Origin: Mesorhizobium sp.
Lineage (GTDB): Bacteria; Pseudomonadota; Alphaproteobacteria; Rhizobiales; Rhizobiaceae
Length of the DNA: 64,000 bases
Assembly (NCBI GenBank): GCA_004020545.1
Contig: SAQE01000002.1
Coordinates: 186,001 to 250,000, forward strand
Direction of reading: 5' to 3'
A program made the translations under genes and the position numbers. The notes under the pieces are model-generated. The model did not search any database. It saw only the letters and a list, made by a program, of their open reading frames with translations, and was not told the origin of the DNA. Positions 45,767-53,570 of the stretch are shown piece after piece; the stretch's first letter is position 1; each line of letters opens with the position of its first letter.

Positions 45767-46408
45767 CTAGCCCTTCGGCTTCAGCCCGTCGAGGAACAGC
45801 TGCTCGAGGAACCGGGCGGCGTCCTCGAAGCGGCCATCGCCGCCGCGGTCGGCGCCGAGCACGGCGCGCACCTGCACGTCGAAATCGGCATAATGCTGCG
45901 TCGTCGCCCAGATCGCGAAGATCAGATGCCATGGATCGGTGCGGGCGATCTTGCCGGCGCGCATCCAGCCCTTGATGACCGCGGCCTTCTCGTCGACCAG
46001 CGTCTTCAGTTCGCCCTCCAGCATCGGCATGATGCGCGGCGCGCCCTGCAGGATCTCGTTGGCGAAGAGCCGGCTTTCGCGCGGAAAATCGCGCGCCATT
46101 TCAAGCTTGCGGCGGATGTAGCTGCGGAGCTCGGTCATTGGATCGCCGATGTCGTCCAACTCGCGGAGCGGCGCCAGCCAGGTATCCAGGAGCCGCTGCA
46201 TCAACGTCTCGTGAATGTCCTCCTTGCGGCGGAAGTAATAGAGAAGGTTCGGCTTCGACATGCCGGCGGCTTCCGCGATCTGGTCGATGGTCGAGCCGCG
46301 AAAACCGTTGGCGGAGAAGACTTCGAGCGCGGCCTCCAGGATGAGCTCGCGCTTTTCCTGCTGGATGCGGGTGCGACGGGGAGCTGAGCCTTCCATCGTG
46401 TCGGTCAT
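45767..46408 (-). CDS. rutR: TetR family pyrimidine regulator RutR
   Basis: A 213-residue TetR repressor. The DNA-binding helix-turn-helix is IDQIAEAAGMSKPNLLYYF (residues about 40-58). The ligand domain closely resembles E. coli RutR as I recall it, including RLFANEILQGAP and HLIFAIWATTQHYADF; the Trp and Gln of the latter contact uracil or thymine. RutR releases its TTGACC-type operator when pyrimidine binds. Matching operators stand upstream of preT and of the adjacent aminotransferase gene, which is divergent from rutR. The start is set at the first ATG; a second ATG lies four codons in. Confidence 0.93.
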   Translation of the reverse strand: MTDTMEGSAPRRTRIQQEKRELILEAALEVFSANGFRGSTIDQIAEAAGMSKPNLLYYFRRKEDIHETLMQRLLDTWLAPLRELDDIGDPMTELRSYIRRKLEMARDFPRESRLFANEILQGAPRIMPMLEGELKTLVDEKAAVIKGWMRAGKIARTDPWHLIFAIWATTQHYADFDVQVRAVLGADRGGDGRFEDAARFLEQLFLDGLKPKG

Positions 46409-46421
46409 CCTTGCCGGCCGC

Positions 46422-46524
46422 TAGAGCAATTCCAGGAAAAGTGCGCAGCGGTTTTCCGTCCGGAATTGCGTAAAAACAAAAAGTTGGAGCAGGCCAGCGG
46501 TTCTATCAAACGCTGGACTGCTCC
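46422..46524 (-). repeat. Dispersed palindromic repeat, type A, copy 3 with associated hairpin
   Basis: On the minus strand this reads ACGCAATTCCGGACGGAAAA, the loop CCGCTGCGCAC, and TTTTCCTGGAATTGC. On its other side, 46486-46499 pairs with 46511-46524 (GGAGCAG-g-CCAGCG with CGCTGG-a-CTGCTCC), mirroring the hairpin at 734-774. It lies in the 340-bp gap between rutR and the aminotransferase gene. The rest of that gap holds a direct repeat TCTGGACCA (46538 and 46551) and the RutR site. Confidence 0.8.
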
Positions 46525-46643
46525 AGCGTGCGGGCTTTCTGGACCAATTCTCTGGACCAGTTTTTCTCCGAGCCGTGGAGCGCGCTTTCGATGCCGCATT
46601 TCCGTTAGTAGTCCCTTGACCGCCGACAGGGCGGTGCTAACGT

Positions 46644-46659
46644 TTGTCCAACCGGTCAA
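46644..46659 (+). promoter_or_regulatory. Candidate RutR operator upstream of the aminotransferase gene
   Basis: TTGTCCAACCGGTCAA matches TTGACCANNTGGTCAA at 12 of 14 defined positions, with intact outer bases on both arms. It lies 94 bp upstream of the aminotransferase ATG, in the divergent region with rutR, so it could control both genes. Confidence 0.65.
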
Positions 46660-46752
46660 AATTTTGCGTAGCACGAAAACGCAACGAAGACCAAGCCTTG
46701 GGAAGACCAAGCGTTAGCGCACGGAAACAGGTTACAAGGGGAAATCTTGGTC

Positions 46753-48081
46753 ATGTCCAACCGGCTGAAAGTCACGCCGAACGATCTCAGCGCATTCTGG
46801 ATGCCGTTCACGGCAAACCGGCAGTTCAAACAGGCGCCGCGCATGTTCGTGTCCGCGAAGGACATGCACTACACGACGAGCGACGGCCGCAAGGTTCTCG
46901 ACGGCACCGCGGGCCTGTGGTGCGTCAACGCCGGCCATTGCCGGCCGAAGATCACGGAAGCTATCCAGCACCAGGCGGCCGAGCTCGACTATGCGCCGGC
47001 CTTCCAGATGGGCCACCCGATCGTGTTCGAGCTGGCGAACCGCCTGGTCGATATCGCGCCGAAGGGCATGGACCACGTCTTCTTCACCAATTCCGGATCG
47101 GAATCGGTCGAGACCGCGCTGAAGATGGCGATCGCCTATCACCGTGTTCGCGGTGAGGGTTCGCGCACGCGACTGATCGGCCGCGAGCGCGGCTATCACG
47201 GCGTCAATTTCGGCGGCATTTCCGTCGGCGGCATCGTTAGCAACCGCAAGATGTTCGGCACGCTGCTCGGCGGCGTCGACCATTTGCCGCACACTCACTT
47301 GCCGGAGAAGAACGCCTTCTCGAAGGGCGTGCCGGAGCATGGCGCGGAGCTGGCGAACGATCTCGAGCGCCTCGTCGCGCTGCACGACGCCTCGACCATC
47401 GCGGCCGTCATCGTCGAGCCGGTCGCGGGCTCGACCGGCGTCATCCTGCCGCCGAAAGGCTATCTGCAGAAGCTTCGGGAAATCTGCACCAAGCACGGCA
47501 TATTGTTGATTTTCGATGAAGTGATCACCGGTTTCGGCCGCCTCGGCGCGCCGTTTGCGGCGGACTATTTCGGCGTCACGCCGGACATCATGACGACGGC
47601 CAAGGGCGTGTCCAACGGCGTCATCCCGATGGGCGCGGTGTTCGTGAAGAAGGAGATCCACGACGCCTTCATGACCGGGCCGGAACACATGATCGAGTTC
47701 TTCCACGGCTACACCTATTCGGGCAATCCGATCGCCTGCGCGGCGGCGCTGGGCACTTTAGACACCTACAAGGAAGAGGGCCTGCTGACTCGCGGCGAGG
47801 AGCTCTCGTCCTACTGGGAAGATGCGCTACACTCGCTGAAGGGCGAGCCGCATGTCATCGATATCCGCAATATCGGCTTGATCGGCGCGATCGAGCTGGC
47901 GCCGATCGCCGGCAGCCCGACCAAGCGGGCCTTCTCGGCCTTCGTCAAGGCGTTCGAGCGCGGATTGCTGATCCGCACCACCGGCGACATCATCGCGCTG
48001 TCGCCGCCGCTGATCATCACCAAGGGCCAGATCAACGAGCTGATCGACCATGTTCGGGACGTTCTGCGCTCGATAGACTGA
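46753..48081 (+). CDS. Omega-amino acid:pyruvate (beta-alanine) aminotransferase
   Basis: A 442-residue class III PLP aminotransferase. The Schiff-base Lys is at about residue 284 in TTAKGVSNG; other family features are FTNSGSESVETALKMA, ERGYHGVNFGG, EPVAGSTGVILPP and FDEVITGFGR. It starts NDLSAFWMPFTANRQFK, as in beta-alanine:pyruvate transaminase. In this locus it would convert beta-alanine, the end product of uracil breakdown, to malonate semialdehyde. ATG at 46753 is spaced about 10 nt from AAGGGGA; a TTG two codons earlier is possible. A RutR-like site lies upstream and a strong hairpin separates it from the next gene. Confidence 0.93.
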   Translation: MSNRLKVTPNDLSAFWMPFTANRQFKQAPRMFVSAKDMHYTTSDGRKVLDGTAGLWCVNAGHCRPKITEAIQHQAAELDYAPAFQMGHPIVFELANRLVDIAPKGMDHVFFTNSGSESVETALKMAIAYHRVRGEGSRTRLIGRERGYHGVNFGGISVGGIVSNRKMFGTLLGGVDHLPHTHLPEKNAFSKGVPEHGAELANDLERLVALHDASTIAAVIVEPVAGSTGVILPPKGYLQKLREICTKHGILLIFDEVITGFGRLGAPFAADYFGVTPDIMTTAKGVSNGVIPMGAVFVKKEIHDAFMTGPEHMIEFFHGYTYSGNPIACAAALGTLDTYKEEGLLTRGEELSSYWEDALHSLKGEPHVIDIRNIGLIGAIELAPIAGSPTKRAFSAFVKAFERGLLIRTTGDIIALSPPLIITKGQINELIDHVRDVLRSID

Positions 48082-48093
48082 ACTGCTTCAACT

Positions 48094-48125
48094 GGCCGGG
48101 CGGCGTCGGGAACCGCCGCCCGGCC
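48094..48125 (+). terminator. Strong GC hairpin between the aminotransferase and hydrolase genes
   Basis: GGCCGGGCGGCG pairs perfectly with CGCCGCCCGGCC across an 8-nt loop. No T-run follows, so it may be a partial terminator or a message stabiliser between co-transcribed genes. Confidence 0.6.
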
Positions 48126-48150
48126 GGAGAATGAAATGAGAGGACTTTGA

Positions 48151-49401
48151 ATGGCCGCCCCCGGCGAGAATCTGCGAATCAATTCAGACCGTTTGTGGGA
48201 TTCCATCATGGAGATGGCGAAGATCGGCCCCGGCATTGCCGGCGGCAACAATCGCCAGACGCTGACCGATTCCGACAAGCAGGGCCGGGAGCTGTTCAAG
48301 TCCTGGTGCGACCAGGCCGGGCTGACGATGGGCGTGGACCAGATGGGCACGATGTTCATGACCCGCGCCGGCACCGATCCGGAAGCGCTGCCGGTCTATG
48401 TCGGCTCCCACCTCGATACCCAGCCGACCGGCGGCAAATATGACGGCGTGCTCGGTGTGCTTTCGGGGCTCGAGGTCGTGCGCTCGCTCAACGATCTCGG
48501 CATCAAGACAAAACACCCGATCGTCGTCACCAACTGGACGAACGAGGAGGGCGCGCGTTTCGCGCCGGCCATGCTCGCCTCGGGCGTTTTTGCCGGCGTT
48601 CACACGCTGGACTATGCCTACGGCCGCAAGGATCTGGAGGGCGCGACCTTCGGCGACGAGTTGAAGCGGATCGGCTGGGTCGGCGACGAGAAGGTCGGCG
48701 CACGCAAGATGCACGCGTATTTCGAATACCATATCGAGCAGGGGCCGATCCTCGAAGCCGAGAACAAGCAGATCGGGGTGGTCACCCACTGCCAGGGCCT
48801 GTGGTGGCTGGAGTTCACGCTGACCGGCAGGGAGGCGCATACCGGCTCGACGCCGATGAACATGCGCGTCAATGCCGGCCTGGCCATGGCCCGCATCCTG
48901 GAGATGGTGCAGACGGTCGCCATGGAGAACCAGCCGGGCGCTGTCGGCGGTGTCGGCCAGGTGAAATTCTCGCCGAATTCCCGCAATGTTTTGCCGGGCA
49001 CGGTGATCTTCACCGTCGATATCCGCTCGCCGGACCAGGCGAAGCTCGACGGCATGCGCGCCCGCATCGAGAAGGAGGCGCCGAAGATCTGCGAGGCGCT
49101 CGGCGTAAAATGCTCGGTCGAGGCGGTCGGCCATTTCGATCCGGTGACCTTCGATCCGACGCTGGTCGGCCGTGTCCGCACGGCCGCCGAGAAACTCGGC
49201 TACAGCCACATGAACATCATCTCCGGCGCCGGCCACGATGCCTGCTGGGCGGCCAAGGTCGCTCCGGCAACCATGGTCATGTGTCCCTGCGTCGGCGGGC
49301 TCAGCCACAACGAGGCCGAGGACATCTCCAAGGAATGGGCGGCGGCGGGCGCCGACGTGCTGTTCCACGCGGTGGTCGAGACGGCGGGGATTGTGGAGTG
49401 A
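48151..49401 (+). CDS. Zn-dependent hydrolase, beta-ureidopropionase / N-carbamoyl-amino-acid amidase type
   Basis: A 416-residue M20/HyuC-family amidohydrolase. Metal-binding features include VGSHLDTQPTGGKYDGVLG (His and Asp), NEEGARFAPAMLASG and the C-terminal SGAGHDACWAAKV, with the dimer-domain EAHTGSTPM and RNVLPG between. It hydrolyses N-carbamoyl-beta-alanine to beta-alanine, CO2 and ammonia, the third step of the reductive pathway. The family also includes N-carbamoyl-L-amino acid hydrolases and allantoate amidohydrolase; the neighbours favour the pyrimidine role. A type C element and a DUF559 gene separate it from the dihydropyrimidinase gene. Confidence 0.92.
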   Translation: MAAPGENLRINSDRLWDSIMEMAKIGPGIAGGNNRQTLTDSDKQGRELFKSWCDQAGLTMGVDQMGTMFMTRAGTDPEALPVYVGSHLDTQPTGGKYDGVLGVLSGLEVVRSLNDLGIKTKHPIVVTNWTNEEGARFAPAMLASGVFAGVHTLDYAYGRKDLEGATFGDELKRIGWVGDEKVGARKMHAYFEYHIEQGPILEAENKQIGVVTHCQGLWWLEFTLTGREAHTGSTPMNMRVNAGLAMARILEMVQTVAMENQPGAVGGVGQVKFSPNSRNVLPGTVIFTVDIRSPDQAKLDGMRARIEKEAPKICEALGVKCSVEAVGHFDPVTFDPTLVGRVRTAAEKLGYSHMNIISGAGHDACWAAKVAPATMVMCPCVGGLSHNEAEDISKEWAAAGADVLFHAVVETAGIVE

Positions 49402-49413
49402 CCGTTCGGCGCT

Positions 49414-49565
49414 GTACCCCCACCCCTAACCCCTCCCCGCAAGGGGGAGGGGAACTGGCATTGCCTTCGCTTTTTCCAATCGCGCAAAGCTTTGACGGCT
49501 GGGCTATGACAGCGCAAAGCCAAGCCTCCCTCCCCCTTGTGGGGAGGGATTGAGGGTGGGGGTAC
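49414..49565. repeat. Type C element, copy 4 (variant arms)
   Basis: Arms 49414-49452 and 49525-49565 are inverted repeats: GTACCCCCACCC outside, then CTCCCCGCAAGGGGGAGG, which is itself a hairpin. The centre CCAATCGCGCAAAGCTTTGACG is only loosely like the other type C centres. The right arm contains the ribosome-binding GGGGAGGG and start codon of the DUF559 gene. Confidence 0.78.
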
Positions 49566-49936
49566 TCGCCTTGGCACCGACCGCGATCGATCCAGCCGTC
49601 GTCAGGCGTGCAAGGGTATTGCGGCGAAATATGACAGAGGGCGAACGCAAGCTCTGGTCCGACTTGAGAGAATTTCGTCGCCTCTATGGGTTGCACGTCA
49701 GGGGGCAGGTACCGATCAGCCCATACATCGTAGACTTCGTCCTGCATGAGAAGGGCGTGGTCATCGAGGTGGATGGGGAACATCATTTCACTTCGGAACG
49801 GATGGAGAAGGACCGAACACGCGATGCATGGCTCGGCCAGCAGGGCTATCGCGTGCTCAGGTTCTCGACTGGCGAACTGGCGGAATCCTTCGACGGTTGC
49901 GTGGAAGAGATATTGCGGGAAGTTGGAGTGATGTAG
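49556..49936 (+). CDS. DUF559 (Vsr-like endonuclease fold) protein
   Basis: A 126-residue protein of the DUF559 family, whose fold resembles very-short-patch-repair endonucleases. Motifs are MTEGERKLWSDLREFR, YIVDFVLHEKGVVIEVDGEHH (metal-binding Asp and Glu) and GYRVLRFSTGEL. The cellular role of the family is unknown. GTG at 49556 is favoured because GGAGG lies about 9 nt upstream; both lie in the right arm of a type C repeat, and a TTG at 49550 is possible. The gene sits between two pyrimidine catabolic genes with no apparent link to them, suggesting a later arrival with the repeat. Confidence 0.85.
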   Translation: MGVLALAPTAIDPAVVRRARVLRRNMTEGERKLWSDLREFRRLYGLHVRGQVPISPYIVDFVLHEKGVVIEVDGEHHFTSERMEKDRTRDAWLGQQGYRVLRFSTGELAESFDGCVEEILREVGVM

Positions 49937-50016
49937 TGTCTGTCCTGGCCAACTCCTGGGCGATTTGAAAACAGCCGAAGCGCTCAAAAGAAGCGCAGGA
50001 AGAAGGGAACAAGAGA

Positions 50017-51468
50017 ATGACCAAAGTCATCAAGAACGGCACCATCGTCACGGCCGACCGCACGTGGAAGGCCGATGTGGTGTTCAGCCACGGCAAGATC
50101 ATCGCCATCGGTTCGGACCTGCATGGCGACCATGAGTTCGACGCCACCGGCTGCTACGTCATGCCGGGCGGCATCGATCCGCACACCCATCTCGAAATGC
50201 CCTTCATGGGCACCTATTCGGCCGACGATTTCGAATCCGGCACGCGGGCGGCGCTTTCCGGCGGCACGACCATGGTCGTCGATTTCTGCCTGCCGGCGCC
50301 GCAGCAGTCGCTGCTCGAAGCGCTGCAGATGTGGGACAACAAGACGTCGAAGGCGGCCTGCGACTATTCCTTCCATATGGCGATCACCTGGTGGGGCAAG
50401 CAGGTGTTCGACGAGATGGCGACCGTTGTCGACAGGGGCATCACCTCGTTCAAGCACTTCATGGCCTACAAGGGCGCGCTGATGGTCGACGACGACGAGA
50501 TGTATTCCTCGTTCCAGCGCTGCGCCGATCTCGGCGCGCTGCCGCTGGTCCATGCCGAAAATGGCGACGTGGTCGCAGCCCTTTCGCAAAAACTGCTCGC
50601 CGCCGGCAACAATGGTCCCGAGGGGCATGCCTATTCACGCCCGCCGGAGGTGGAAGGCGAGGCCACAAATCGCGCCATCATGATCGCCGACATGGCCGGC
50701 GTTCCGCTCTATGTCGTGCATGTCTCCTGCGAGCAGAGCCACGAAGCCATCCGCCGGGCCCGGCAGAAAGGCATGCGGGTGTTCGGCGAGCCGCTGATCC
50801 AGCATCTGACGCTCGACGAGAGCGAATATTTCAACAAGGACTGGGACCATGCGGCGCGCCGCGTGATGAGCCCGCCCTTCCGCAGCAAGTGGCATCAGGA
50901 TTCGCTGTGGGCGGGCCTGCAGGCCGGCTCGCTGCAGGTGGTGGCGACCGACCACTGCTCCTTCACCACCAAGCAAAAGCGCAACGGCGTCGGCGACTTC
51001 ACCAAGATCCCCAACGGCACCGGTGGCCTGGAGGATCGCTTGCCCATGCTTTGGACCACCGGCGTCAACACCGGCCGGCTGACGATGAACGAGTTCGTCG
51101 CGGTGACCTCGACCAACATCGCCAAGATCCTCAACATGTATCCGAAGAAGGGCGCGATCGTCGAAGGCGCGGACGCCGACATCGTGGTCTGGGACCCGAA
51201 GCGCAAGAAGACGATCTCGGCCAAGAAGCAGCAGTCGGTGATCGACTACAATGTCTTCGAAGGTTTTGAGGTGACGGGCCTGCCGCGCTTCGTCTTCTCG
51301 CGCGGCGAGCTCTCGATCGAAGAGTCCGACATCAAGGCTAAGATCGGGCACGGCGAGTTTGTCGCCCGTGAGCCGAATGCAGCGGTCAACCGGGCGCTAT
51401 CGACCTGGAAGGAGATTTCCGCGCCACGCAAGGTGGAGCGGTCCGGCATTCCAGCGACCGGAGTTTGA
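50017..51468 (+). CDS. hydA: Dihydropyrimidinase
   Basis: A 483-residue cyclic amidohydrolase that opens dihydrouracil or dihydrothymine to the N-carbamoyl-beta-amino acid. The binuclear metal site is visible: His56 and His58 in GGIDPHTHLEMPF, carboxylated Lys about 146 in SFKHFMAYK, a metal His in LVHAENGDV and another in VVHVSCEQS, and Asp about 312 in ATDHCSF. The C-terminal region has DADIVVWDP and KKQQSVIDYNVFEG, which separates dihydropyrimidinases from allantoinases. It is the second enzyme of the pathway started by PreTA and feeds the hydrolase upstream. An in-frame small secreted-protein gene follows after 2 bp. Confidence 0.95.
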   Translation: MTKVIKNGTIVTADRTWKADVVFSHGKIIAIGSDLHGDHEFDATGCYVMPGGIDPHTHLEMPFMGTYSADDFESGTRAALSGGTTMVVDFCLPAPQQSLLEALQMWDNKTSKAACDYSFHMAITWWGKQVFDEMATVVDRGITSFKHFMAYKGALMVDDDEMYSSFQRCADLGALPLVHAENGDVVAALSQKLLAAGNNGPEGHAYSRPPEVEGEATNRAIMIADMAGVPLYVVHVSCEQSHEAIRRARQKGMRVFGEPLIQHLTLDESEYFNKDWDHAARRVMSPPFRSKWHQDSLWAGLQAGSLQVVATDHCSFTTKQKRNGVGDFTKIPNGTGGLEDRLPMLWTTGVNTGRLTMNEFVAVTSTNIAKILNMYPKKGAIVEGADADIVVWDPKRKKTISAKKQQSVIDYNVFEGFEVTGLPRFVFSRGELSIEESDIKAKIGHGEFVAREPNAAVNRALSTWKEISAPRKVERSGIPATGV

Positions 51469-51470
51469 GC

Positions 51471-51848
51471 GTGCGCGCAACTCACCTTCTCATCGGGGCA
51501 GCCATGCTGCTGGCCGCTGGCCAGGCCTTTGCGGCCGGCATAGATCTGTCAAAACCTTGGGGCAACAAATCCGGCTGCATCAACAAGAACGGCCAGGAAG
51601 TCTATGCCGAGGACATGCTGCTCTTGACCAGCGAGGCATTTGTCACGGTGGCGAGCGCCTGCACCTTCACCGACAGGAAACCCCAGGCGGATGGCTCGCT
51701 TTTGGTGACGGCGCAATGCGAGGCGGAAGGCGAGGAAGGGCAGACGCCTGCCCACTTCACCATCAAGCGCAGCGCCAAGAGCCCGAAGAAGCTGGTGATT
51801 GCCGACGAGGACGGCCATGTGATGGGCGAAGTCTCCCGGTGCAGATGA
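51471..51848 (+). CDS. Small secreted protein of unknown function in the pyrimidine locus
   Basis: A 125-residue protein with a signal peptide (RATHLLIGAAMLLAAGQAFA) starting at GTG 51471, just 2 bp after the hydA stop; GGAG is about 8-10 nt upstream. The mature part has four cysteines (GCINKNG, ACTFTD, AQCEAE and SRCR at the end), suggesting two disulfides in a small beta protein. I do not recognise the family. Its tight coupling to hydA suggests co-expression, but a function in pyrimidine use is only a guess. Confidence 0.75.
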   Translation: MRATHLLIGAAMLLAAGQAFAAGIDLSKPWGNKSGCINKNGQEVYAEDMLLLTSEAFVTVASACTFTDRKPQADGSLLVTAQCEAEGEEGQTPAHFTIKRSAKSPKKLVIADEDGHVMGEVSRCR

Positions 51849-51928
51849 CGCTTGGAGTTTTTCCCTCGATTCAGAAGCGAGACAGCATTTGTGCGACGCC
51901 AAGCGATTCCGCTTGGCTGCAAAATGTC

Positions 51929-52333
51929 CTAGGCGACCAGCGCTTCCAGTTCCGGCAGCAGGACCACGCTTTCCTGCTCGTTGGGATCGGTGCGGGCAAT
52001 GACGGCCGAAGAGGGCGAGCCGCTCAGATTTGCCGGCAGATGCGGCACGCCAGCCGGAATGTAGAAGAGATCGCCGGCCTTGACGACGATGTGGTGCTCG
52101 AGCCGGTCGCCGTACCAGGTATGGACCTCTCCCGAGAGCACGTAGATCGCCGTCTCGTGGTTCTCATGCATGTGCGCCTTGGCGCGGGCGCCCGGCGGCA
52201 TGGTGAGAAGATGCATGCAGATGCCGGACGAGCCGACGGTTTCGGCGGCGATGCCGGCGAAGTAGCTCAGGCCCTGCTTGCCTTCATAAGTGCTTTCGGG
52301 GCGAATAAGATGACATGTGGGTTTAGGCGACAT
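51929..52333 (-). CDS. Cupin domain protein
   Basis: A 134-residue single-domain cupin. Motif 1 is the metal-binding HMHENHETAIYVLSGEV (His, His, Glu) and motif 2 ends in DLFYIPAGVPHLP (last metal His). It probably binds one divalent metal; cupins of this size include dioxygenases, isomerases and sensory proteins. The gene faces hydA and diverges from the transporter operon. ATG at 52333 is chosen over an upstream TTG. No link to pyrimidine metabolism can be shown from sequence. Confidence 0.87.
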   Translation of the reverse strand: MSPKPTCHLIRPESTYEGKQGLSYFAGIAAETVGSSGICMHLLTMPPGARAKAHMHENHETAIYVLSGEVHTWYGDRLEHHIVVKAGDLFYIPAGVPHLPANLSGSPSSAVIARTDPNEQESVVLLPELEALVA

Positions 52334-52449
52334 CGGCAAGGCTCCGGGCGTCTATCGAGTGGGACTGGACGAGTGGAAAACAACATCAACGCAAATGCAA
52401 CGGGGTTTTATCCTGCGCGGCAGCGCCTGCGAAAGGCAGGTTTCTGCCA

Positions 52450-53241
52450 ATGACCGGATCCTCGCCAGCCGTCGTTTCGGCAAGCAAGCTTGGCCTCACC
52501 TTCCAGACCAATGACGGTCCAGTGCAGGCACTGTCCAATGTCGATCTGACCATCGGCAAGGGCGAGTTCGTCTCCTTCATCGGCCCATCAGGCTGCGGCA
52601 AGACAACGTTGCTGCGCGTCATCGCCGACCTGGAGAAACCGACCTCGGGAACGATCTCCGTCAACGGCATGACGCCTGAGCAGGCGCGCGAGAAGCGCGC
52701 TTATGGTTACGTCTTCCAGGCAGCAGCGCTTTTCCCTTGGCGGACGATCGAGCGCAATGTGGCTTTGCCGCTGGAAATCATGGGTCTTGGCCAGGCCGAG
52801 CAGGCTGAGCGCATCAGGCGCACGCTCGAACTCGTCAACCTCTCCGGCTTCGAGAAGAAATATCCCTGGCAGCTTTCCGGCGGCATGCAGCAACGCGCCT
52901 CCATCGCGCGCGCGCTCGCCTTCGATGCCGATCTGCTTTTGATGGACGAGCCGTTCGGCGCGCTCGACGAGATCGTGCGCGACCATCTGAACGAGCAGCT
53001 TCTCGAGTTGTGGGGCCGGACCGACAAGACGATCTGCTTCGTCACCCATTCGATCCCCGAAGCGGTGTATCTGTCGACGCGCATCGTCGTGATGTCGCCG
53101 CGCCCCGGCCGCGTCACCGACATCATCGAATCGACGCTGCCGAGGGAGCGGCCGCTCGACATCCGCGAGACGCCGGAATTCCTGGCGATCGCGGCGCGCG
53201 TGCGCGATGGCTTGAGGGCTGGACACAGCTATGATGATTGA
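52450..53241 (+). CDS. ABC transporter ATP-binding protein (pyrimidine/HMP type)
   Basis: A 263-residue ATPase of the TauB/SsuB/ThiZ class. Walker A is GPSGCGKTT near residue 41, signature LSGGMQQRASIARAL, Walker [13 protein letters not shown], and the switch His is in CFVTHSIPEAVYLSTR. With the two permeases and the NMT1/THI5-like binding protein downstream it forms an importer. Its place beside dihydropyrimidinase suggests pyrimidine or related ring uptake; that substrate is inferred. A type D repeat of over 220 bp separates it from the first permease gene. Confidence 0.93.
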   Translation: MTGSSPAVVSASKLGLTFQTNDGPVQALSNVDLTIGKGEFVSFIGPSGCGKTTLLRVIADLEKPTSGTISVNGMTPEQAREKRAYGYVFQAAALFPWRTIERNVALPLEIMGLGQAEQAERIRRTLELVNLSGFEKKYPWQLSGGMQQRASIARALAFDADLLLMDEPFGALDEIVRDHLNEQLLELWGRTDKTICFVTHSIPEAVYLSTRIVVMSPRPGRVTDIIESTLPRERPLDIRETPEFLAIAARVRDGLRAGHSYDD

Positions 53242-53252
53242 GGGGGACGAGT

Positions 53253-53312
53253 TTCCTCCTCTCCCCCACGGGGAGAGGGTGGCCAGAGCGAAGCGGAGGC
53301 CGGGTGAGGGGG
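53253..53312. repeat. Degenerate type C-like arm
   Basis: CTCTCCCCCACGGGGAGAGGGTGG forms a hairpin, and the unit ends with GGCCGGGTGAGGGGG. It resembles one arm of a type C element without its partner. It directly precedes the type D repeat in the ATPase-permease gap. Confidence 0.5.
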
Positions 53313-53323
53313 CGTCCAAGAGC

Positions 53324-53547
53324 GCCTTCGTCATCCTAGGGCGTAGCGACGCGAAGCGGAGCGCAGACCCTAGGATCCATTCCGTGACGCCGGTCGAAGG
53401 GCGTAAGCGGTCGAGAATGTCCGCCAGGCAACGTACGGCTGAGGGAGCCGTGTTCCGCACCGCCGCGGAGCGGAGAGGGAACGGCATGGATCCTAGGGGC
53501 TGCGCCGCGTCGCTTCGCTCCTTGCTTCGCCCTAGGATGACGAAGGC
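53324..53547. repeat. Type D long inverted repeat, copy 2, inside a transporter operon
   Basis: The outer arm 53324-53343 (GCCTTCGTCATCCTAGGGCG) pairs perfectly with 53528-53547, and the inner arm ACCCTAGGATCCATTCC with GGATCCTAGGGGCT. It occupies most of the 329-bp gap between the ATPase and the first permease gene, ending 23 bp before the permease start. Compared with the copy at 45513-45716, paired positions have changed together (CCACGG/CCGTGG against CCTAGG/CCTAGG). Confidence 0.82.
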
Positions 53548-53570
53548 GTGTGGCTCGCGAGGGCAACGCC

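Noticed and set aside
45513..53547. Long inverted repeats as insertion-sequence ends
   Set aside because: No transposase frame lies between the arms, and no target duplications are obvious.
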